Below are positions 7,979-15,553 of a stretch of DNA of 64,000 nucleotides, piece after piece. The translations under genes and the position numbers were made by a program. This DNA is from Pseudomonas sp. MWU16-30317 (GTDB taxonomy: Bacteria > Pseudomonadota > Gammaproteobacteria > Pseudomonadales > Pseudomonadaceae), in the NCBI RefSeq assembly GCF_020515695.1, contig NZ_JAIWJA010000013.1, positions 99,888-163,887 of the forward strand, written 5' to 3'. Within the stretch, counting starts at the first letter, position 1; each line of letters opens with the position of its first letter. The notes under the pieces were generated by a model. That model was not told the origin of the DNA. It worked only from the letters and a program-made list of their open reading frames with translations, and did no database searches.

Positions 7979-9411
7979 TAGGCAACCTCGATAGCCGCCG
8001 AATGTTTGCGCTCACCTACATTCCCAAGCCACGACCGTATGTTCAGCGTTCGCAGCAAGTTACCACTCAGATGAGTGTAATCCGATTGTGTACTGACAAT
8101 AAGCGTGTAGTCATCTTCACGTACCAGGTTACGTTCGAGCAGGGTCTGTATCAATTTGGCGTCCTGGGTGCTGCTGGACAGGCCAGCAAGGTCAAGCGCA
8201 ACTCCCGTGACACCGGGAAACAGATTCCAGCTGCGCGTCACCGCAGGATCTTGCCCTACCGCAATAACCGGTATACCGCTGCCTGACATGGATGCGATTC
8301 TGACGCCATACCCTGAACATGACAGCACGATGATTTTTGTCACCGGCAGCGCTTGGGTAAGCGCCTGTATCGCACTGCGAATGTCATTGTTCCTGTCGGA
8401 AAAAGCAGTTTCCCGATGATGGGAAATGTACCCTTCCGCCAGTTGCGATATACCGGATATCCTAGTAACGGCCTCGACGGGATAACGGCCTACGGCCGTT
8501 TCACCAGACAGCATCACTGCAGCAGCCCCATCGAATACAGCATTGGTAATATCACTTACTTCCGCTTTGGTCGGCAGCGGGCTTTCGATCATGCTGTGTA
8601 ACATCTCAGTTGCGACTATCGTGGGTTTACCCGCGAGCGTGGCCGACTTGAGTATTTGCTTTTGATAGATAGCCACCCGGTCAATAGACGTTTCAACGGC
8701 CAAATCGCCGCGATCAATCATGATGACATCGGCGGCAGACACCACCTCTTCCAAATGCTCGATACCGCCGGCATTTTCGACCTTGGCGACTATCTTGGGA
8801 GTTGGCCCATCAATAAGGGAGCGTATGGCCTCGATATGCGCTTTGCTTTCGACAAAACTGATACCTATGTAATCGACACCCTGTCGTTTAGCAAAGGCTA
8901 TCATGTCCCTGTCTTTCGTTGTCACCAGAGATTGGCCGAGATCGATGCCCGGCACATTTATACCTTTACGACTTTTCAGCTGACCGTCCATATCTGCACG
9001 CACTGATATGTCGCGCCCAGTGACGCTAATGACTTCAAAAGAAAGCGTGCCATCGTCGGCAAACAACTTATCTCCCGCCTTTAATCGCTCATGTAGCTTA
9101 TCGTAACCCACCGGCACCTTTTCTTTCCCGGTGTGGGTGATATCGGTCGTCAGAACAATCTTCTGCCCGGCCAAGAACACTGGTTCGTGCTCCAGCTGCA
9201 AGGTTCTTATTTTACGCCCCGGTATATCGAGCAAGATCGGTGTATCTGGTAGAGTGTTACGGATCAATGCGATGGTTTCTTCGTGCCAGGCGAGATTGCC
9301 GTGCGAGCCATTCAGCCTCGCCACCGACATCCCTGCTTGGCTTAACGCGCGTAAAACGTCAGGACTACGAGACGCCGGCCCTATTGTCGCTATCACTCGT
9401 GTTCTTTTCAT
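7978..9411 (-). CDS. Pyruvate kinase-like protein (atypical paralogue)
   Basis: 477 residues, the normal length of pyruvate kinase (PEP + ADP to pyruvate + ATP). The A domain is interrupted by a B domain (~65-165) and followed by an allosteric-type C domain (from ~340). Recognisable motifs: ATIGPASRSP, ARLNGSHG (R32, N34 and S36 kept, but the usual Phe is G35), KVENAGGIEHLEEV with the catalytic-region Lys, MIDRGDLAVE in place of the common MVARGDLGVE, TEMLHSMIESPLPTKAEVSD and SGETAVGRYPVEAV. The metal and phosphate ligands seem present, so it may be catalytic, but the deviations and the operon with TSUP and AEC transporters mark it as a specialised paralogue, not the housekeeping enzyme. Low GC relative to the window suggests acquisition by transfer. 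Confidence 0.85.
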   Translation of the reverse strand: MKRTRVIATIGPASRSPDVLRALSQAGMSVARLNGSHGNLAWHEETIALIRNTLPDTPILLDIPGRKIRTLQLEHEPVFLAGQKIVLTTDITHTGKEKVPVGYDKLHERLKAGDKLFADDGTLSFEVISVTGRDISVRADMDGQLKSRKGINVPGIDLGQSLVTTKDRDMIAFAKRQGVDYIGISFVESKAHIEAIRSLIDGPTPKIVAKVENAGGIEHLEEVVSAADVIMIDRGDLAVETSIDRVAIYQKQILKSATLAGKPTIVATEMLHSMIESPLPTKAEVSDITNAVFDGAAAVMLSGETAVGRYPVEAVTRISGISQLAEGYISHHRETAFSDRNNDIRSAIQALTQALPVTKIIVLSCSGYGVRIASMSGSGIPVIAVGQDPAVTRSWNLFPGVTGVALDLAGLSSSTQDAKLIQTLLERNLVREDDYTLIVSTQSDYTHLSGNLLRTLNIRSWLGNVGERKHSAAIEVA

Positions 9412-9447
9412 TTACATAACCCTGTCCCTGTTGGCTTCGACGCTTTA

Positions 9448-9480
9448 TGTCATTTTTATGACAGGAACGGAAATAGTATA
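9448..9480 (-). promoter_or_regulatory. Promoter and palindromic operator of the pyruvate kinase-like operon
   Basis: On the minus strand a TATACT -10 element (9475-9480) is followed just downstream by a perfect palindrome TGTCAT-AAAA-ATGACA (9448-9463), 37 bp before the start codon. The palindrome's position at the transcription start suits a repressor. No regulator gene is adjacent, so the ligand is unknown. The -35 element is weak (TTTCGA-like). Confidence 0.5.
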
Positions 9481-9602
9481 AAATGCACTCGTTGGATCGA
9501 AACGAAATAAGAGATGACCACGTAAAATTGAGGCCCGTAGCCGTTACTCTTGCTCTTCGCAAACCGTATACGGCTATGGCGCCATTAGCTCGAACATGCG
9601 GA

Positions 9603-10157
9603 TCAGGGAGCCAGAGTCTGCAGCATGTGCTGCCGAACCAGAGCGCGAAACCCGTCCATATCGAAACTGGGATCGATCTTGCGCCCCGCCGGCAAGGCGA
9701 ATTCCTTATGCCCGACGCAGTAGTGCGTGTCCGCTTCGAGATGATTGAGGATCGCCGCGACGCCCGCGACATAAGCGTCGTACTGCGCTTGCGGCCAAGG
9801 GTCTTCGGCTTCCCCCGAGTGCTCGGCTTCGATGCCGATAAAGCGGCTGTTGCCCGCTGAGCTGCCACGGAACGCCCCGACCCCGGCGTGGTTGCAACGC
9901 CCGGCAGCCACCACGTAATAGGTGCCATCGCGGCCCAGCCCCAACTGTGACAGAGGGCCCGGCAGGTCCTTGTGCCCGAGGACCAAGGTGTCCAGTGTCG
10001 GCATATTGCCGGATCGGCGGTTAGCGGTGTGATGGCACATAACCCCTTCGACCGTGCCCATTTCAGCGCGCCCACGGGTGGCCCAGCCATCGACGAGCAC
10101 CACCTTGAGCCCAGCGGCCCGCAGTACGTCCGGCAACCATACGAGTGAGTAAGTCAT
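9603..10157 (-). CDS. N-acetylmuramoyl-L-alanine amidase (phage endolysin type)
   Basis: 184 residues, amidase_2/PGRP fold. The start at 10157 (MTYSLVWLPDVLRAAG) has GAGGGA 8 nt upstream; the longer open frame to 10247 is not needed. Zinc-ligand signatures are visible in GVMCHHTA (residues ~39-46), CNHAGVG and VGHKEF. Such stand-alone amidases are usual in Pseudomonas prophages and R/F-pyocin lysis cassettes, where they cleave the bond between muramic acid and L-alanine. Here no holin, spanin or tail gene is adjacent: it lies alone between the AT-rich operon and fabV, so it is either a prophage remnant or a domesticated cell-wall enzyme. It has no signal peptide. Confidence 0.85.
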   Translation of the reverse strand: MTYSLVWLPDVLRAAGLKVVLVDGWATRGRAEMGTVEGVMCHHTANRRSGNMPTLDTLVLGHKDLPGPLSQLGLGRDGTYYVVAAGRCNHAGVGAFRGSSAGNSRFIGIEAEHSGEAEDPWPQAQYDAYVAGVAAILNHLEADTHYCVGHKEFALPAGRKIDPSFDMDGFRALVRQHMLQTLAP

Positions 10158-10209
10158 GATGTGTTCCCTCTGCTGTTCGACCTCCCCGAGGCCGGTATGC
10201 AAAGGGTGA

Positions 10210-10281
10210 CCGCTGCCAGACAGGCAGCGGCCTTGTATATCTACCACCTGCCCTCACCCCGCACCTTGCGCGCGGGGTGAG
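10210..10281 (-). terminator. Hairpins between fabV and the amidase gene
   Basis: Two inverted repeats follow the fabV stop codon: CTCACCCCGC / GCGGGGTGAG (10253-10281) and CCGCTGCC / GGCAGCGG (10210-10230). Neither has a long T-tract on the minus strand, so the terminator role for fabV is only probable. Confidence 0.4.
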
Positions 10282-10288
10282 CCGGTTG

Positions 10289-11479
10289 TTACACCAGGTT
10301 GGCGATCACTACATGCGGCTCGACATCAGCGTCGTAGTCCACGCCTTCGACTTCAAAGCCGAACAGGCGCAGGAACTCGGTCTTGTAACCGGCGAAGTCC
10401 GTCAGCGCGTCGATGTTGTCGTTGTCGACCTTTTCCCACAGTGCAGAAACTTCGGCCTGAACGTCGGCTTCCAGCTCTTTGTAGTCGGCGCGCAGGCGGC
10501 CTTCTTCGTCGAGGATCGGCTTGGGGTTGTACAGGCTGTCCTTGTACAGGCCATAGACCTGCTCGATGCAGCCTTCGTGGGTGCCCTTTTCCTTCATCAC
10601 CTTGAACAGCAACGACAGGTACAGCGGCATCACCGGGATGGCCGAGCTAGCCTGGGTGACCACGGCCTTGAGCACCGACACGCGGGCATCGCCACCGTGG
10701 GCCGCGAGTTTTTCACGGATGCTGATGACCTTGCTGTCGAGGTCCTTCTTGGCGGCACCGATGGAACCGTTCCAATAGATGTCGTGGGTGATCTTCTCGC
10801 CCAGGTAGGTGAAGGCGGTGGTCTTGGCGCCGTCGGCCAGTACACCGGCTTCGTCCAGGGCGTCGATCCACATTTGCCAGTCTTCACCGCCCATCACGGC
10901 CACTGTACCGGCGATTTCTTCTTCGCTGGCGGCTTCGAGGGTGAAGTCCTTGACGACCACTTTGTCGGTGTCCAGGCCGCGCTGGGTGAAGGCCTTGCCG
11001 ATCGGTTTCAGGGTGGAGCTGAACACTTCACCGGTCTTGGGGTGCGTGCGGCGCGGCGCGGCCAGGCTGTAGACCACCAGGTCGATCTTGCCCAGGTCCT
11101 GCTTGATCACGTCGATGGTCTTGCGCTTGATCTCGTCCGAGAAGGCGTCGCCGTTGATGCTCTTGGCGTACAGGCCTTCGGCCTCGGCGAACTTGTGGAA
11201 CGCAGCGCTGTTATGGAAGCCCGCAGTACCGGTCTTGCCCTCGGCGCTTTCACGCTCGAAGAACACGCCCAAGGTGCTCGCACCGCAGCCGAAGGCCGCA
11301 GTGATGCGCGCTGCAAGGCCGTAGCCGGTGGAGGCACCGATCACCAGAACGTTCTTCGGGCCATCGGCGATGGCGCCTTCGCGCTTGACGTAGTCGATCT
11401 GGTGTTTGACGTTGACTTCACAGCCGACGGGGTGTGTCGTCACGCAGACGAAGCCGCGAACGCGCGGTTTGATGATCAT
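10289..11479 (-). CDS. fabV: Enoyl-[acyl-carrier-protein] reductase FabV (NADH)
   Basis: 396 residues, the full family length. It reduces trans-2-enoyl-ACP/CoA in the last step of fatty acid elongation. The N-terminal nucleotide-binding segment is LVIGASTGYGLAAR (residues 45-58), and the catalytic pair fits the FabV Tyr-(Xaa)8-Lys pattern exactly: Y235 ... K244 in IYWNGSIGAAKK. FabV is the triclosan-insensitive enoyl reductase known from Pseudomonas, Vibrio and Burkholderia, so its presence predicts triclosan tolerance. It is transcribed on its own; the 324-bp region upstream contains a long hairpin at 11733-11777. Confidence 0.97.
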   Translation of the reverse strand: MIIKPRVRGFVCVTTHPVGCEVNVKHQIDYVKREGAIADGPKNVLVIGASTGYGLAARITAAFGCGASTLGVFFERESAEGKTGTAGFHNSAAFHKFAEAEGLYAKSINGDAFSDEIKRKTIDVIKQDLGKIDLVVYSLAAPRRTHPKTGEVFSSTLKPIGKAFTQRGLDTDKVVVKDFTLEAASEEEIAGTVAVMGGEDWQMWIDALDEAGVLADGAKTTAFTYLGEKITHDIYWNGSIGAAKKDLDSKVISIREKLAAHGGDARVSVLKAVVTQASSAIPVMPLYLSLLFKVMKEKGTHEGCIEQVYGLYKDSLYNPKPILDEEGRLRADYKELEADVQAEVSALWEKVDNDNIDALTDFAGYKTEFLRLFGFEVEGVDYDADVEPHVVIANLV

Positions 11480-11732
11480 GGGAGCCCTTCCTCTTTACAG
11501 TATGCCGAGAGCCACAGGTGGCTTGAACATTACAATTTGAACACGGGTATAGACGCTTGGGAAACCGGCGGGTCACGGCGGCGCTTGCAGATACGCAGGG
11601 AAACGCTTTACCACGGGGATCTCGAAGGCTATCTGAATACCCTGTAGCCAGGGGGCTTGCCTGCGATTGCCGCGCCCGATACAGCCGACAGACTACAAAC
11701 GGCGCTGAGCAGATTCGCCGCTCGCCGCCGTT

Positions 11733-11777
11733 TGACTCAACAGTAAGTTACGGTTTGTGTAACTTTCTGTTGAGTCA
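11733..11777. repeat. 19-bp inverted repeat upstream of fabV
   Basis: TGACTCAACAGTAAGTTAC (11733-11751) and GTAACTTTCTGTTGAGTCA (11759-11777) are reverse complements with one mismatch, separated by a 7-bp loop. It lies in the otherwise empty 11480-11803 interval, 27 bp after the GNAT stop codon and 254 bp before the fabV start. There is no T-tract on either side, so it is not a standard terminator, and it does not resemble the REP family of this genome. A regulator site, mRNA-stabilising hairpin or mobile-element end are all possible. Confidence 0.7.
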
Positions 11778-11803
11778 TTTCAAAACGGGAGGCGGCAAAC
11801 ACC

Positions 11804-12316
11804 TCAATCCTCGGCAAACCGCCGCAGCCCCTCGCCTTCCATCCGATAGCGCACCCACTCGTCCTGCGCCACGGCGCCGATGGATTTGTAGAACTGGATG
11901 GCCGGTTCGTTCCAGTCAAGCACGCTCCACTCCAGGCGACCGCAGTCCTTGGCCACGGCTTCGCGGGCGAGCTGTTTGAGCAATGCCTTGCCAGCGCCGC
12001 TGCCACGGGATTCGGGGCTTACGTAGAGGTCTTCCAGATAGAGGCCGTTGCGGCCGAGCCAGGTGGAATAGCTAAAAAAGTACACGGCGAAACCGATGGG
12101 CTGATCGTCCTGCAGGCAGATCAGACCATGGGTGGTTGCGCCTTCGCCGAACAGCGAGCGTTCAATGTCTGCGACGCTGGCAACGACTTCATGGCGGGCG
12201 CGCTCGTAGTCGGCCAGTTCGGTGATGAAGGCGAGAATCTGCGGCGCGTCACTGAGTTGCGCCGGGCGGATGTGAAGGGTCAAGGGGCAGTCATCCGGTG
12301 GGGAATAGGGGGTCAA
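11804..12316 (-). CDS. GNAT-family N-acetyltransferase
   Basis: 170 residues. The GNAT core is clear: LHIRPAQLSDAPQILAFI at the N-terminus, the strand LYLEDLYVSPESRGSGAGKALL with the acetyl-CoA pyrophosphate-binding RGSGAG loop, and DWNEPAIQFYKSIGA near the C-terminus. The pattern ELADYERARHEV plus LEDLYV is close to the SAT1-like (diamine or thialysine acetyltransferase) branch, but the substrate cannot be fixed from sequence. The open frame starts with TTG at 12316; another TTG 11 codons later, just before LHIRPAQ, is equally plausible, and neither has a strong ribosome-binding site. Confidence 0.85.
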   Translation of the reverse strand: MTPYSPPDDCPLTLHIRPAQLSDAPQILAFITELADYERARHEVVASVADIERSLFGEGATTHGLICLQDDQPIGFAVYFFSYSTWLGRNGLYLEDLYVSPESRGSGAGKALLKQLAREAVAKDCGRLEWSVLDWNEPAIQFYKSIGAVAQDEWVRYRMEGEGLRRFAED

Positions 12317-12417
12317 TGCTAGCGGGCGCCGGGAGATCCTGCACGTTGTGTTGCCAAAGAGCGAAGGGCACGCATCCGTACACCTGTGGGAGATTCTATG
12401 GTTCTAGGCAAGTAGTG

Positions 12418-12511
12418 CCGGCCTCTTCGCGGGCAAGCCTTGCATTCACAGGTGCTCGACTCTGGAACTGCTGGCATTGTGGGAGCAAGGCTTGCCCGCG
12501 AAAGGGCCGGC
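12418..12511. repeat. Inverted REP pair (REPIN)
   Basis: Two REP copies face each other: GCCGGCCTCTTCGCGGGCAAGC at the left and GCTTGCCCGCGAAAGGGCCGGC at the right (outer ends pair almost completely). It fills the gap between the GvpU-like and GNAT genes (12317-12641), which holds no other feature I can see. The core is the usual Pseudomonas REP, also present near 63.57 kb. Confidence 0.85.
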
Positions 12512-12641
12512 AGATTCATACACCCATCAGGATGCTCCAGCACGGTGTAACGGCTGATGCGATGCTCCTTGGCAGGCAAGTCATTGGCCAGCCCCGTAGG
12601 GTGCTCAAACGAGATCTACCGCAGCAGTACCACGCGCGCCC

Positions 12642-13133
12642 TTAAACATTTTGAAGCACCCCACCCCCTTGAAAGTGCCCCAACGAAAACCCATCCACCG
12701 CCGCCACTTTGCCGCGCCACAACATCCCGTCCGGCGACACCGGCCCTTGATGCCCGCTATACACCCGTGCATCGCGCACATGGATGTACTGCGCGGCCGG
12801 GTCTTCCTCTTTACCCGTCGATTCATCAAACCCACGTACCAGCGCGCGGATGCTCTCGGCATCGCTGCTGCCGGCATCGGCGAAGGGTTTGGCGAACTGT
12901 TCGGCCAGCAGATGGAAATAGGCCTGGGGCGATATCAACAAACCCGATACCAGATGCCCGCGCACCGACAAGGTGATGCCCACTTCCAGATTGGCCTGGC
13001 TGGCCACGCGCACGAACCATTGCAGCAACCAGTCGACCTGGCGGCCTTCCCATTCCATCTTGCTGAACGCGGGGTCGGCGAGGGGCTCGGCAGCTGGCTG
13101 CGCAGTGGCGAGCTTGGCGTTGATCTTGGACAT
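12642..13133 (-). CDS. GvpU-like protein
   Basis: 163 residues from ATG 13133 (MSKINAKLATAQPA), which has GGAG 8 nt upstream. A second ATG at 13151, also with a good ribosome-binding site, would add six residues. The central part VDWLLQWFVRVASQANLEVGITLSVRGHLVSGLLISPQAYF resembles the small GvpU family first named from Bacillus gas-vesicle clusters. No other gas-vesicle gene is nearby, so gas-vesicle formation is not implied. It is a soluble protein with no signal sequence, transcribed alone downstream of the kai-kinase operon. Function unknown. Confidence 0.6.
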   Translation of the reverse strand: MSKINAKLATAQPAAEPLADPAFSKMEWEGRQVDWLLQWFVRVASQANLEVGITLSVRGHLVSGLLISPQAYFHLLAEQFAKPFADAGSSDAESIRALVRGFDESTGKEEDPAAQYIHVRDARVYSGHQGPVSPDGMLWRGKVAAVDGFSLGHFQGGGVLQNV

Positions 13134-13275
13134 GATGGAGCTCCGTTCCATAGATTGACTTCCCTTCTATAGAACACCCGAGGGCAGAGGGCAATGCATC
13201 AATCGACGGGCGGGGTTTCGGCGCATCGGATCTGTTCGCCGCCGAGCGCGCAAGCCCGCTGCCCCAGATTAAGGG

Positions 13276-14898
13276 TCAGCGCCCACCGGTCTCGATCATG
13301 CTGCCCAGCTCTTCGATGGTGAACGGCTTGCGCAGCACCGCCACGCCGGGGCCGACGGCCGCTTCGAGCTGTTCGGAGTCGGAAAATCCACTGACGAAGA
13401 TGATCGGCAGATGTCGATGTTTCTGCCGCACGGCGGTGGCCACTTCGGCGCCGTTGAGGTGCGGCATGGCGAAGTCCAACAGCAACACATCGGGCAGTAT
13501 CTGCTCCAGGCGCTGCAAGCCGTCGTAGCCGTTGTCGGACTCGTGCACCTCGTGACCCAGCACTTCGAGCATGTCGATGATCACCCGGCGCACCTCGTGA
13601 TCATCGTCGATCAACAGGATCCTTTTACCCGGCACCGCATAACCGTCATGGGTCCGCGCTGCGGGCTCGGCCTTGACTGCGCGCAAATGGGTGCACGGCA
13701 GCGTCAGGTACACGCGGGTACCTTCGCCCAGCACCGACTCGATATGCACCCGGCCGTGGGACTGCTCGACGATGCTCTGCACCTGCGCCAGCCCCAGGCC
13801 TGTGCCCGCGCCGATGTCCTTGGTGGTGAAGAATGGGTTGAAGGCGTTCAGGCGCACTTCGTCGCTCATGCCGCTGCCGGTGTCGGCGATGCAGACCTGC
13901 ATGGCCTCCGGCACCAGCGCCGTGCCGGGCATGTAGTGAGTGCTGATCGACAGCTCGCCGCCCGCCGGCATGGCATCCCGGGCATTGATGCCGAGGTTGA
14001 GGATCGCCAGTTCGAGCTGGGTCGGGTCGCTGAGCACATAGTGCTGCGCCGGCTCCAGATCGAGGCGAATGCGAATCCCGGCGCCGAGGGTGCGCACCAG
14101 CAAATCGGTCATGTCGCCGATCACTTCGTTGATCACCAGCGGTTTGAGCTCGAGCTTCTGCGATCGGGAAAACGCCAGCAGCTGCGCGGTCAACTTGGCG
14201 CCGCGATCGGCGGCCTTGAGCCCGGCTTCAGCCCAGTGGCCGACCCGAGGCGAATCGCTGCGACGCAGGATCAAGTCGAGGCTGCCCTTGATGCCCTGCA
14301 GCAGGTTGTTGAAGTCATGGGCCAGGCCGCCGGTGAGCTGGCCCACGGCTTCCATTTTCTGCGCTTGGCTGAGGCGCGCTTCCATGGCCCGTTGCTCGGT
14401 GAGGTCGGTGACCACCCCGCAGATGATCGGCGTACCGGGGAAATCCTGATTCAAGCCGCGGAACGACAGGTAGACCGGCACCGCCACGCCCGACGGGGTG
14501 ATCAGATTGAATTCGGCGCGCATGGCGTCGCTGGAACTGGCCAGCAAGAAAGCCTCGAAGCGCGGCCGGTCGCCGGCGATCACGCCGTCGGCAAACGCTT
14601 GGCCGACAACCTGTTCCAGCGGCCGCTGCAAAATCTGCCCCAAGCGGTCGTTGCCGTACAGCACCACCCCTTCGGGCGACATCGACACGGCGCCTTCCTG
14701 CATTTGCTCGACCAGCGTGCGATAGGGCCGATCGGCGCTTTCAAGGGTGTAGACGCTGACGCCCTCGCCATCATCGATACACAGTGCATCCACGGCGCCG
14801 ATGCGAATGGCCTCCAGCGTGTCATCGGCTTCGCGCAGTTTTTCAGCAAGCTGCTCGATGTACTGCGCATCGCTCAGCCCCGGCGCACGCTCGATCAT
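13276..14898 (-). CDS. Hybrid histidine kinase (PAS-HK-REC) of the kai operon
   Basis: 540 residues. An N-terminal helix (LREADDTLEAIRIGAVDAL) leads into a PAS domain (~57-170), then the transmitter: H194 in GLAHDFNNLLQ, N-box NLGINARDAM (301-310), G1 DTGSGM (339-344), NPFFTTK (354-360) and G2 GTGLGL (365-370). A C-terminal receiver (424-540) has acidic residues DDD at 431-433, phosphoacceptor D475 and K524. The ATG overlaps the stop of the second kaiB by 4 bp, so it is translated with the Kai proteins and is the obvious output or input kinase of that module, in the role SasA/CikA play in cyanobacteria but without sequence similarity to them in the sensor part. That role is inference from the operon. 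Confidence 0.9.
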   Translation of the reverse strand: MIERAPGLSDAQYIEQLAEKLREADDTLEAIRIGAVDALCIDDGEGVSVYTLESADRPYRTLVEQMQEGAVSMSPEGVVLYGNDRLGQILQRPLEQVVGQAFADGVIAGDRPRFEAFLLASSSDAMRAEFNLITPSGVAVPVYLSFRGLNQDFPGTPIICGVVTDLTEQRAMEARLSQAQKMEAVGQLTGGLAHDFNNLLQGIKGSLDLILRRSDSPRVGHWAEAGLKAADRGAKLTAQLLAFSRSQKLELKPLVINEVIGDMTDLLVRTLGAGIRIRLDLEPAQHYVLSDPTQLELAILNLGINARDAMPAGGELSISTHYMPGTALVPEAMQVCIADTGSGMSDEVRLNAFNPFFTTKDIGAGTGLGLAQVQSIVEQSHGRVHIESVLGEGTRVYLTLPCTHLRAVKAEPAARTHDGYAVPGKRILLIDDDHEVRRVIIDMLEVLGHEVHESDNGYDGLQRLEQILPDVLLLDFAMPHLNGAEVATAVRQKHRHLPIIFVSGFSDSEQLEAAVGPGVAVLRKPFTIEELGSMIETGGR

Positions 14899-15224
14899 GC
14901 TTCACCCTCCTCGGCGATCTCCAGGGCCTGACGCAACTTGACGCTGTCCGACAGATCTCCGATCAGCAATCGCCGCGGTGCCGGCAGCAGCTTGATCAGG
15001 GTCGGTACCGCGATTATCTGGGCATCCTTGGCAGCTGAAGGGTTGTGATAAATATCGATGACTTCAAGGCTGTAGCGATCGCGCAGGTAGCGATCGCACA
15101 CCAGCCGCAGGTTGTGGATCGCCCGGGTCGAGCGCGGGCTATTGCCGGATACATACAACCGCAAGACGCAGAATGCCTCGTCGCCATCGGGCGCCGTCAG
15201 AGGGGCATTCGCGAAGTCGCTCAC
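14895..15224 (-). CDS. kaiB: KaiB-like protein, second divergent copy
   Basis: 109 residues. The KaiB thioredoxin-like fold is visible: LRLYVSGNSPRSTRAIHNL, the middle YSLEVIDIYHNPSAAKDAQI and the AVPTLIKLLPAPRRLLIGDLSD segment with its conserved cis-proline region. It is more diverged than the first copy (IYHNPSAAKD for the usual VLKNPQLAEED; RLLIGDLSDSVKLRQALEI at the end), and has a ~17-residue N-terminal extension. It overlaps the upstream kaiB and the downstream kinase gene by 4 bp each. In cyanobacteria KaiB switches fold to bind the KaiC CI ring; two copies suggest divided roles, for example one for KaiC and one for the kinase. Confidence 0.9.
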   Translation of the reverse strand: MSDFANAPLTAPDGDEAFCVLRLYVSGNSPRSTRAIHNLRLVCDRYLRDRYSLEVIDIYHNPSAAKDAQIIAVPTLIKLLPAPRRLLIGDLSDSVKLRQALEIAEEGEA

Positions 15225-15553
15225 GCTGTGGGCTCTTTGCGGATATCCAGCCCCACCAGCACCTTGTCGGTATTGGAGAGGTCGCCGATGATTTTCACCA
15301 AGGGAGTGGGCAGGTGCCGTACCAACGTCGGCAAGGCGAGGATCTGGTCCCCGGCCGCCAACTGGGGAGTCACCAGCAGATCGATGATTTCAATGGTGTA
15401 GGCGCCCGCCAGGTATTCCTCGCAGATGCGCTTGAGGTTGCGCAGGGCCGTTACCGACTTCGGAGTCTGGCCAGCGACGTAGAGGCGCAGCGAGTAATGG
15501 CCATCGATCCCGACGCCATTGGGGTCGATCGGTTGCACGGTGGTTTCGCTCAT
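15221..15553 (-). CDS. kaiB: KaiB, canonical copy
   Basis: 110 residues. The core YSLRLYVAGQTPKSVTALRNL, YTIEIIDLLVTPQLAAGDQILALPTLVRHLP and VKIIGDLSNTDKVLVGLDI follows cyanobacterial KaiB almost position by position, including the GDLS.KEKVL.GLD end that rearranges when KaiB switches fold. The ATG overlaps the kaiC stop by 4 bp and its own stop overlaps the next kaiB, so all are translationally coupled. This copy is the better candidate for binding the KaiC CI domain. Confidence 0.93.
   Translation of the reverse strand: MSETTVQPIDPNGVGIDGHYSLRLYVAGQTPKSVTALRNLKRICEEYLAGAYTIEIIDLLVTPQLAAGDQILALPTLVRHLPTPLVKIIGDLSNTDKVLVGLDIRKEPTA

Noticed and set aside
11733..11777. Reading the fabV-upstream hairpin as a rho-independent terminator
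   Set aside because: There is no T-tract on either side, so I list it as an inverted repeat of unknown role.
12319..12579. 86-codon open frame on the minus strand between the GNAT and GvpU-like genes
   Set aside because: It consists mostly of the REP pair, and its translation has no ribosome-binding site or known family.
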